DNA from: Halobacteriovoraceae bacterium | GTDB taxonomy: Bacteria; Bdellovibrionota; Bacteriovoracia; Bacteriovoracales; Bacteriovoracaceae | Reading direction: 5' to 3' | Length of the DNA stretch: 64,000 nt | Assembly (NCBI GenBank): GCA_002712005.1 | Contig: PASP01000014.1 | Location: 310,001-374,000, forward strand | Shown: positions 53,080-60,771 of the stretch, in pieces | How the letters are laid out: the number at the start of each line of letters is the position of its first letter | Numbering within the stretch: the first letter of the stretch is position 1 | Program-made: the position numbers and the translations under genes | The notes under the pieces: generated by a model | Told to the model about the DNA's origin: nothing | Seen by the model: the letters and a program-made list of their open reading frames with translations, nothing else | Database searches by the model: none

Positions 53080-53355
53080 ATGGGTTACGATATTTTTTCA
53101 GAGATTACGAATCAGGCCATAAAAGTAACCTTGATGGTGGCTTCCCCCATGTTGTTAGGGGCTTTGGTCATGGGTATTCTTGTTTCTCTTTTTCAAGCTG
53201 TAACTCAGATTAATGAGCAAACACTTTCTTTTATACCTAAGATTCTTGTCATCGTTGGAGCTTTAGTTATCTTTGCCCCATGGATGTCTGAAACTTTAAC
53301 TAATTTTACTCAAGAGCTTATTTTAAATATTCCCCAAATTATTAGCCAGAACTAG
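53080..53355 (+). CDS. fliQ: Flagellar export gate protein FliQ
   Basis: A 91-residue protein with two membrane helices and the motif LVSLFQAVTQINEQTLSFIP at the turn, the hallmark of FliQ. Standard length and position after fliP. Confidence 0.97.
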   Translation: MGYDIFSEITNQAIKVTLMVASPMLLGALVMGILVSLFQAVTQINEQTLSFIPKILVIVGALVIFAPWMSETLTNFTQELILNIPQIISQN

Positions 53356-53363
53356 GAGCTGAA

Positions 53364-54143
53364 TTGATTAATATATCTGTAGTAGACATTCAGGCCTTAA
53401 CGTGTTTTTGGTTAGTCTTTACCAGATGGTTGTTAATTCTTATTCAACTTCCAATTTTTGATAATAGTGGGATACCAAATACTGTAAAAGTCCTATTTTC
53501 AATTATTATTAGTTATTGCTTTTATCCTCTTGTAAGTGGAGAAGTTTATAAAGACATCCAGTATCTTGGTGTAGAGAACTTTTGGGCTCTAACTATTTTC
53601 TATGCTGTCGTGAGTTTACTTATTGGGTTCATCGTTAAGGTTCTTATGGATCTCTTTACAGCAAGTGGTTCAATTATTACTCAGCAAATTGGTTTTGGAG
53701 CTGTTGCCTATTTTGATCCCCAAAGTGGAAGCCGAATTGGACCATTCGAGAGTCTAATAAAGTGGACCATGCTCATTATGATCATAAGTTCGGGGGCTCT
53801 TCTTCCCATGTTCAAAGGTGTTTTTAATTCATTCTTTAGTGTCCATGCCTATGATATTGGAAAAATGGTGAGGTCTCCTGAGTTTTTTATTCATATTTTT
53901 AAAGGACTTTTCCTTTCAAGCTTATTGTTAGCAAGTCCTCTTATTTTTACCAATATGTTAATCACGAGCATTTTAGGAATTGTTGCAAGGACAGTTCCTC
54001 AAATGAATGTGATTATGGTGAGTTTTGTAGTGAATATTGGACTGGGGCTTACTGTATTTGCCGCCAGTTCAACAGAATTTTTTAACGTAGCTTTTAGATT
54101 ATATACAGAGAAATTGGGCGATTGGTTCCAATTTTTAATCTAA
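53364..54143 (+). CDS. fliR: Flagellar export gate protein FliR
   Basis: A 259-residue membrane protein with about six helices, closing the FliPQR gate. Segments QIGFGAVAYFDPQSGSRIGP and NMLITSILGIVARTVPQMNV are typical. Starts at TTG, 4-5 bases after AGGAG. Confidence 0.94.
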   Translation: MINISVVDIQALTCFWLVFTRWLLILIQLPIFDNSGIPNTVKVLFSIIISYCFYPLVSGEVYKDIQYLGVENFWALTIFYAVVSLLIGFIVKVLMDLFTASGSIITQQIGFGAVAYFDPQSGSRIGPFESLIKWTMLIMIISSGALLPMFKGVFNSFFSVHAYDIGKMVRSPEFFIHIFKGLFLSSLLLASPLIFTNMLITSILGIVARTVPQMNVIMVSFVVNIGLGLTVFAASSTEFFNVAFRLYTEKLGDWFQFLI

Positions 54144-54158
54144 AAGAAGGGGTAGTTA

Positions 54159-55241
54159 ATGGCAGACGAGTCAGATAGCGACGCAGAAAAAACCGAAGAG
54201 GCGAGTCAGCATAGGATTGACGAGTTTCGTAAGCGCGGGGATGTAGCATCTTCCCGTGAGCTTACTTCTGTACTTGTTTTATCCGCCTGTATTTTAACTC
54301 TTATGCTTTCTATTGTTTATGTATATGAAACAATGGGAGAGTTTATTGAGTGGCTCTACACTTTAGATGTTTCTGTTGCTTATACTGAAAAGAGTTTTAA
54401 AACAATTGTTACGAAAACAGTAACAACAGGATTGAAGTGTGCAGCTCCTGTGCTTCTAACTGCTCTTTGTGTAGGTGTGATAGCTCACGTTGCACAAATT
54501 GGATTTCTCTTTTCTCCAGAAATTTTAGAACTGAAAACAGATCGTATTAATCCTCTTAATGGTTTCAAAAAGCTCTTTTCTGTTAAAAGTCTTGTTGAAG
54601 CTCTAAAAGCTTTAATGAAATTCGTTTTTATTATGGCCATTGTTTATTATTCACTTAAAGACGAACTTACCAATTATCAAGGTTACTTTCAGGTTTCCTT
54701 TGTTGAAGGCTTTATGCATGCCCGTTGGGTAATGGTGAAAATGGCCTTTTCTATAATTGTTGGAATTTCAATTATTGCTTTAGCTGATTTTGCTTACCAA
54801 AAAATTAGTTATGCCAATAAATTGAAGATGACTAAAGAAGAAGCGAAGAAGGAACACAAAGAACAAGAGGGGAGTCCTGAGATTAAGCAAAGGATTCGTT
54901 CAGTTCAGCGTGAGATGGCTCAAAAAAGAATGATGACAGATATTCCAACAGCGGATGTCATTGTTACGAACCCTACACACTTTGCTGTTGCATTGAAATA
55001 TGATGGTGAAACTATGGTCTCACCTCAAGTTATTGCTAAAGGTGCAGATCACTTAGCCTTTAGAATTAGAGAGATTGCAAAAGGTCATGATATTCCTATT
55101 GTAGAAAATGTCCCTCTTGCAAGAGCTCTTTTTAAAACTACTGATGTTGGGGAGCCTGTTCCTCGAAATCTATATAAGGCCGTGGCTGAAGTTCTTGCTT
55201 TTGTTTATAAACTAAAGCGAAAAAATAAAGCCCTATCTTAA
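54159..55241 (+). CDS. flhB: Flagellar export switch protein FlhB
   Basis: Controls substrate specificity of the export apparatus. Four N-terminal helices and a cytosolic domain. The autocleavage site NPTH is intact (Asn271), with the following PTHFAVALKY and RALFKTTDVGE typical of FlhB. 360 residues. Confidence 0.97.
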   Translation: MADESDSDAEKTEEASQHRIDEFRKRGDVASSRELTSVLVLSACILTLMLSIVYVYETMGEFIEWLYTLDVSVAYTEKSFKTIVTKTVTTGLKCAAPVLLTALCVGVIAHVAQIGFLFSPEILELKTDRINPLNGFKKLFSVKSLVEALKALMKFVFIMAIVYYSLKDELTNYQGYFQVSFVEGFMHARWVMVKMAFSIIVGISIIALADFAYQKISYANKLKMTKEEAKKEHKEQEGSPEIKQRIRSVQREMAQKRMMTDIPTADVIVTNPTHFAVALKYDGETMVSPQVIAKGADHLAFRIREIAKGHDIPIVENVPLARALFKTTDVGEPVPRNLYKAVAEVLAFVYKLKRKNKALS

Positions 55242-55255
55242 GTTGAGTACGATTT

Positions 55256-57331
55256 ATGGATGAATTGTTTAAAAGATTAAAAGTATTTTCTCAGAACTCT
55301 GATCTGACGATTGCGGTTGGTTTAATGCTCATTCTGGGAGTGATGATTGTTCCGATTCCACCCATTATATTAGACCTTCTTTTGGCCTTGACTCTGTCTT
55401 TGTCTGTCATGATTCTTTTGGTTTCTGTTTACTCAAAGAAGCCTTTGGACTTTTCTACTTTTCCATCTGTTCTACTTGTAATGACATTATTTAGACTTTC
55501 ATTAAACGTGGCTTCAACCAGAAACATTCTTCTTCGTGGAGGAAGTGAAGGAACTGCTGCAGCTGGCGATATTATTCGCTCTTTTGGTGAATTTGTCGTT
55601 GAAGGTAATTATGTTGTTGGGATTATCGTTTTTATAATTCTTGTCATTATTAACTTCATGGTTATTACAAAAGGTGCGGGTAGGGTTGCTGAAGTCGCCG
55701 CTCGATTTACCTTAGATGCTATGCCTGGTAAGCAAATGGCCATTGATGCAGATTTGAACGCTGGACTTATTAATGATTCACAAGCTAAGGAAAGACGTAG
55801 GGAAGTAGCCGATGAAGCGGACTTTTACGGGTCTATGGATGGTGCGAGTAAGTTCGTTCGAGGTGATGCTATCGCAGGTATTCTGATCACTGCCGTAAAC
55901 GTAATTGGTGGAATCATTGTTGGTGTTGCCCAAAACGGAATGGATGTTGCGAATGCAGCTGAAGTTTTTACTCTTCTTACGATTGGTGATGGTCTTGTAT
56001 CACAGATTCCTGCGCTTATCATCTCTACTGCTGCTGGTGTTATCGAAACTCGAAATACAAATGACTCTTCTCTTGGAAGCCAAGTTGGAGAGCAATTCAA
56101 ACTCCATCCTAAAGCAATCTATATAGCTGCTGGAACTCTCTTTGTATTCGCGGCTATTCCAGGCTTACCGAAGCTTCCTTTTATTGTTACAGGCCTTGGT
56201 CTCGTTTTAGCTGCTTATAAAATTGAGCAAGGTGCAGAAAGGGAGCTTCAAGAAGCGAAGAAAGCTGAAATTGAAGAGATTACTGAAAAACCTGAGAATC
56301 TTGAAGATCTATTGAGTCTAGAGCTTGTGGAATTGGAAGTAGGTTATGGTTTAGTTAATCTTGTGGATTCAGAGCAAAACGGTGATCTTCTAGAGAGAAT
56401 AACTCATATAAGAAAACAATTTGCCCTCGACTGGGGACTTATTATTCCTTCGGTTCGTATTAAGGATAATCTCGAATTAGCTCCGGGTGGATATTGTGTA
56501 AAAATTAAGGGGATTAAAGTAGCAGAAGGTGAGCTGATGACAGATCACTATCTTGCGATGGATCCAGGTGGGGTGATCGAGCCAATTGAAGGTATTGAAA
56601 CAACTGAGCCTGTTTTTGGTTTACCTGCTGTTTGGATTAGTGAGGATCAGAAAGAAGATGCTGGATATAATGGGTATACTGTAGTTGATTTATCAACTGT
56701 TGTGGCGACTCATCTGACTGAATTACTCAAGTCGAATGTTCACGAGCTCTTTGGTCGACAAGAATTAGTTAATTTATTAGAGAATTTCAAAGAGCATTAC
56801 CCCAAGATTGTAGCAGATTTAATACCTGACATTTTAACTATGGGACAGGTCCTGAAAGTTTTACAGAATCTTCTAAGAGAAGGCGTGTCAATAAGAGATT
56901 TACGTACGACTTTAGAGACACTGGCCGAGTATGGTGCTACAATAAAGGACACGGATAGCCTTACAGAAATGGTTAGGCAATCCTTGTATAGAACAATAAC
57001 TCAGAGTATTCAAAGTGAGCAGGGAGATATTCCATTATTTACTCTCGATCGCGGAATTGAAGAGTCAATTGCTCAAAATATTGTTCAGACAGAGAAGGGA
57101 CAACAAGTCTCTCTCGATCCAAAAGTGACCCAGTCTATTTTGGCCAGTCTGAATGAGAAAATTGAGGAGGCCACAAGCATGGGTGAAAAAATGATTGTGT
57201 TGTGTTCTCCGGTAATTCGAAGTCATTTCAAAAGATTGACTGAGAAGTTTATTCCAAACTTGGTAGTGGTTTCTCATGATGAGTTAAGCCCAGATGCTAA
57301 TATTAGATCACTAGGGACGGTGAGGTTGTAG
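55256..57331 (+). CDS. flhA: Flagellar export gate protein FlhA
   Basis: A 691-residue export-gate component. Helical N-half has PSVLLVMTLFRLSLNVASTR, VITKGAGRVAEVAARFTLD AMPGKQMAID spread over two segments, GDGLVSQIPALIISTAAGV; the cytosolic C-half has the normal FlhA(C) subdomains. The stop is one base from flhF. Confidence 0.97.
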   Translation: MDELFKRLKVFSQNSDLTIAVGLMLILGVMIVPIPPIILDLLLALTLSLSVMILLVSVYSKKPLDFSTFPSVLLVMTLFRLSLNVASTRNILLRGGSEGTAAAGDIIRSFGEFVVEGNYVVGIIVFIILVIINFMVITKGAGRVAEVAARFTLDAMPGKQMAIDADLNAGLINDSQAKERRREVADEADFYGSMDGASKFVRGDAIAGILITAVNVIGGIIVGVAQNGMDVANAAEVFTLLTIGDGLVSQIPALIISTAAGVIETRNTNDSSLGSQVGEQFKLHPKAIYIAAGTLFVFAAIPGLPKLPFIVTGLGLVLAAYKIEQGAERELQEAKKAEIEEITEKPENLEDLLSLELVELEVGYGLVNLVDSEQNGDLLERITHIRKQFALDWGLIIPSVRIKDNLELAPGGYCVKIKGIKVAEGELMTDHYLAMDPGGVIEPIEGIETTEPVFGLPAVWISEDQKEDAGYNGYTVVDLSTVVATHLTELLKSNVHELFGRQELVNLLENFKEHYPKIVADLIPDILTMGQVLKVLQNLLREGVSIRDLRTTLETLAEYGATIKDTDSLTEMVRQSLYRTITQSIQSEQGDIPLFTLDRGIEESIAQNIVQTEKGQQVSLDPKVTQSILASLNEKIEEATSMGEKMIVLCSPVIRSHFKRLTEKFIPNLVVVSHDELSPDANIRSLGTVRL

Positions 57332-57332
57332 T

Positions 57333-58844
57333 ATGTATGTTAGAAAGTTTGAAGCAGAAACTTTAGATGAAGCACTAAAGGCCATCAAAAGAGAGCTTGG
57401 TCCAGATGCGATTATTCTGAAGACTGTTACAAATAAAGGAATCAAGGGTGCTTTCAAAAAGAATCGAATTGAAATCACTGCTGCCATCTCTGAAAAAAAT
57501 TACACTAAAAAAGCCCGTGTTGATCATTCACTAGATAGTGAAAATCGTGATAAATTTTATGAAGGTAATTCAAACTATATATCTTCGATGATTGATAATT
57601 ATTCAGATAACAGAAGTGAAGAAAAAGAAAGTATGCCAAGTGGATATGGATCTGTAGGACTTAATAAGTCAGTAAAAAATATAAGTAATAAAATGAAAAA
57701 CTCATTGGATGATTTTTTATCTGGTGGTCAAGATGAAAGTGCTAGCGCAAATAATAATCATCTTGGAGCTCAAAATACATACCGCGATAGTTTTAATGAA
57801 AGTTATGGTGAACAGTATTTAGAACAAGAACCAAAGCAAGTATTTGTTGGTCAAAATGAAAGAGTTGATAACTTCTATCCTCGTGAAGAAGAATCTTTTG
57901 AAGAAGAGATTTATCAGGCCACTACTGAAGCGAGAGCTCCTATTGTTGAAAAAGAAAGGGCAACTCTTTCAGAAAAAGATTCTCAAGAAATTATGAGTCA
58001 ACGTCAGAAAATTGATGAACTTGAAAAAAGACTCTATGAGTTGACTAAGAACGTGCAGAGAATTGAGCGTCCTGAGCCAGCAGGGATTTTACAGCTTAGA
58101 ACTACTTTGAGAAGTCTTGATATCAACGAATTGACAGTAAATGAAATTATTAAAAAAGCGGTTTTTGAATTAAGCGAAGATGATATTCAAGATGTAGATA
58201 CTGTATTTGAATTTGCATTAAGAGAAATGTTAGACCGAATCCATGTTCAAATGCCACGTTTTTCTAATCTCGAAGGTTCTGAAGAGCCTTTCGTAACGAT
58301 ACTATTAAGTGAGAATTCTTGTGGACAGAGCTCAATGCTTTATAAGCTTGGAGCTTTAAAAGAGGACTCTGTTCTTATAAAATATCAACCTGGAAAAGAG
58401 AACGATTTTACTGAGAAAGTATTTGGTCTGAATGTGGCCAAAGTAAACACCATTCCAGAGATCATTTCTCAGATCAGAAAATCAGTAGAAAAAGGACAGA
58501 GTGTATTTGTTGATTATAGAAATTATAAGACTGAAATTAACGATACGAAGAAATTTATCGATGGTCTAAAAAGATCATTTGGAAAGGTGGAAGTAATGAT
58601 CTGCCTTTCATCAATTCATTCAGAAATATATAATAGAAAAGTAATTTCAACTTATCAGAATATTTCTGATGGGCTGATTGTTACCCACTTAGACCAGTGT
58701 TTAAATTATGGTGCGATCTTTAATATTTGTGAGGAATACCCAAAACTTCCTCTGAAGTTTTTTGGGACTGGAGACGTTATTCCTGATGATATTGAAGCAG
58801 CAACAGGAGAAAGAATTTTAGCTGGTATGTTTAAGCTAAACTAA
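57333..58844 (+). CDS. flhF: FlhF-like protein with a degenerate GTPase domain
   Basis: The N-terminus (YVRKFEAETLDEALKAIKRE, LGPDAIILKTV) is the FlhF B domain, and position before flhG and fliA fits. The linker (60-250) is long and acidic. The GTPase region aligns but is altered: the P-loop GPTGVGKTT is SENSCGQSS (residues 326-334, Lys replaced by Gln); the DTAG loop reads VDYRNYK (393-399); the TKLD box is THLD (451-454). It probably does not bind or hydrolyse GTP as usual. In other polar flagellates FlhF sets the position of the flagellum. Confidence 0.88.
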   Translation: MYVRKFEAETLDEALKAIKRELGPDAIILKTVTNKGIKGAFKKNRIEITAAISEKNYTKKARVDHSLDSENRDKFYEGNSNYISSMIDNYSDNRSEEKESMPSGYGSVGLNKSVKNISNKMKNSLDDFLSGGQDESASANNNHLGAQNTYRDSFNESYGEQYLEQEPKQVFVGQNERVDNFYPREEESFEEEIYQATTEARAPIVEKERATLSEKDSQEIMSQRQKIDELEKRLYELTKNVQRIERPEPAGILQLRTTLRSLDINELTVNEIIKKAVFELSEDDIQDVDTVFEFALREMLDRIHVQMPRFSNLEGSEEPFVTILLSENSCGQSSMLYKLGALKEDSVLIKYQPGKENDFTEKVFGLNVAKVNTIPEIISQIRKSVEKGQSVFVDYRNYKTEINDTKKFIDGLKRSFGKVEVMICLSSIHSEIYNRKVISTYQNISDGLIVTHLDQCLNYGAIFNICEEYPKLPLKFFGTGDVIPDDIEAATGERILAGMFKLN

Positions 58845-58870
58845 ATTCTTACTAGGGAGTTAGTAAGAAT
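58845..58870 (+). promoter_or_regulatory. Hairpin between flhF and flhG
   Basis: ATTCTTACTA and TAGTAAGAAT form a 10-bp perfect stem with a 6-base GGGAGT loop, starting one base after the flhF stop. No T-tract. It may set processing, stability or partial termination between the two genes. Confidence 0.5.
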
Positions 58871-58921
58871 TACTAAATTTAAAAACCCATTCTTCTAGGA
58901 AGGAAGTATTGAGGAGTTAGG

Positions 58922-59830
58922 ATGTCAAGGAAGACCCCAGCGCAGTGGTTGCTCTCACACCACTCTGGATTTAATCCCGGCGAAAACGCCAATTTTGAGT
59001 TTAAGCGTAAAGATAGAAAAACGAAGACGATTGCCATCTCTAGTGGAAAAGGGGGAGTAGGCAAAACTTCAGTAGCCATTAAAATGGCCAAAATGCTAGT
59101 GGATAGGGGAGAGAAAGTTCTTCTTATCGATTGTGACTATAACCTCAGTAATACTGCTGTTAAATTGGGAATTCCTTTAGATAGCAAGTTTTACGATCTA
59201 TTCGTCAATAATATTGAATTTTCAGAGGCTGTTTATAAAGATGGAAATTTTCATCTCTTAAGCGCATGTAATGGAAATATAGACCTATTTGAACGTTCAG
59301 TAGGGATAGAGAATCTCATTGTAGATATTCTCGAGACTCATAAAGACGAATATGATTCCATTATTTTAGATTGTCCGGCAGGATTAAATAAAGAAGTCGC
59401 TGTATTAAATACTTACTGCGATTATCGATTTGTAGTGATTACTCCAGACCGTTCTTCTATTACTGACAGCTATTCGCTTATAAAGGTCCTAGAGCAGCGT
59501 CACAGCCTAAAGTCTTTTCACCTTATATTCAATAAAATTTCAGGCAAAAAACAATATGAGAGGCTAACAGAGACGTTTCTAAAGACTTCTGCTCATTACT
59601 TAGATTGCCGACTTAAAGTATTGGGAGGAATCCCATATTTTAACGAACAAGTTGATGACTTTGATCGGGAGCTGTTAAAAGTTGCCGGTTCAAATATTCA
59701 TAAGAGTTTTAATAAAGTCATGACGAGGTTCTCCGAGGAGGATAACGGCAACAGTTTTACCGATACACCTTATTTCTTTCAAGAAAGTTTGGCATCGGTG
59801 AAACCGGAACAAGAAGTTCATTCAATCTAA
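58922..59830 (+). CDS. flhG: FlhG-like MinD-family ATPase
   Basis: A 302-residue ATPase that limits flagellum number and pairs with FlhF. The deviant Walker A SSGKGGVGKTS is intact, with the switch-region LIDCDYNLSNTAVKLG and LDCPAGLNKEV. The N-terminal helix should contain DQAxxLR, which activates FlhF; here it reads TPAQWLLSHH, so the motif is not kept. Ribosome site GGAG 6 bases before ATG. Confidence 0.92.
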   Translation: MSRKTPAQWLLSHHSGFNPGENANFEFKRKDRKTKTIAISSGKGGVGKTSVAIKMAKMLVDRGEKVLLIDCDYNLSNTAVKLGIPLDSKFYDLFVNNIEFSEAVYKDGNFHLLSACNGNIDLFERSVGIENLIVDILETHKDEYDSIILDCPAGLNKEVAVLNTYCDYRFVVITPDRSSITDSYSLIKVLEQRHSLKSFHLIFNKISGKKQYERLTETFLKTSAHYLDCRLKVLGGIPYFNEQVDDFDRELLKVAGSNIHKSFNKVMTRFSEEDNGNSFTDTPYFFQESLASVKPEQEVHSI

Positions 59831-59848
59831 GACCTAAGGAGTATGTCG

Positions 59849-60634
59849 ATGTCTTCCCTCTCAAAAAGATTAAAAAACCTCAAAGACTACAAATGCGAAA
59901 TTGATGCAGCTACAAAAGACGAAATAATTGTTGAGTATGCTCCTCTGGTAAGATTTATTGCTCAGAAAATTGCAGCAAGACTTCCTTCAAATATTGAACT
60001 GGATGATCTCATCAGTTGTGGTGTTATTGGTTTAATGGATGCCATTGATAAGTTTGATCCTACTCGTGATAATAAATTTAAAACATATGCAGAATTTAGA
60101 GTTAGAGGAGCTATTCTTGATGAATTGAGAGCTCAAGACTGGGTACCTCGTTCTGTTAGAGAAAAAGCTAAACTCGTTGAAAGAACATATGCCAAGCTAG
60201 AATCTGATCTAGGTCGTCCTGCTACAGATGAAGAGATGTGTGAGGCGCTTGAATGTACGCAAGAAGAGTTTCATGATCTTCTTAACAAATCTAAATCGGT
60301 ATCCCTTTTAAATATCGATGATTCAGCTTCTTTTAACCGTGGAGATAAGAAATTATTAGCGGGACTAGTGGAAGATTCTAAGAACTCTAACCCTTATCAT
60401 GCTGTTAGCTATAAAAATGTTAGAGATAAAATTAAAGAGGGAATTAAGTCATTACCTGAAAAGCAAAGACTAGTGCTTTCTCTTTATTACTATGAAGATT
60501 TAAACCTTAAAGAAATTGGTCAAGTACTTGATGTGACAGAATCACGTGTTTCTCAGTTACATACACAAGCAATTATGAAACTCAAAGGTAAATTGAGAAT
60601 GGTATTTGAACAACCTGAGGATCTTGCTAGTTAA
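59849..60634 (+). CDS. fliA: Flagellar sigma factor FliA (sigma-28)
   Basis: A 261-residue sigma factor for late flagellar genes. Region 2 (APLVRFIAQKIAARLPSN, LDDLISCGVIGLMDAIDKFD) and region 4 (SLPEKQRLVLSLYYYEDLN, RVSQLHTQAIMKLK) are complete. ATG 59849 is 7 bases from AAGGAG; the ATG at 59843 is too close. Candidate target promoters are at 44661-44687, 31490-31516 and 35715-35742. Confidence 0.96.
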   Translation: MSSLSKRLKNLKDYKCEIDAATKDEIIVEYAPLVRFIAQKIAARLPSNIELDDLISCGVIGLMDAIDKFDPTRDNKFKTYAEFRVRGAILDELRAQDWVPRSVREKAKLVERTYAKLESDLGRPATDEEMCEALECTQEEFHDLLNKSKSVSLLNIDDSASFNRGDKKLLAGLVEDSKNSNPYHAVSYKNVRDKIKEGIKSLPEKQRLVLSLYYYEDLNLKEIGQVLDVTESRVSQLHTQAIMKLKGKLRMVFEQPEDLAS

Positions 60635-60666
60635 TCACTTTAATTGTAATAAATATTACTTGATAA

Positions 60667-60694
60667 GGGAGATCGGATGATCTCCTTTTTTTTT
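60667..60694 (+). terminator. Terminator after fliA
   Basis: GGAGATC-GGAT-GATCTCC stem followed by eight T. It separates the flagellar operon from the chemoreceptor-like gene. Confidence 0.92.
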
Positions 60695-60771
60695 ATTTTT
60701 CTTTCTCTTTCGTGTTGAATATTTGATAATAAAATCGCTGTCTTAAATCTATCCAGGAAGGAGATTGGTTG

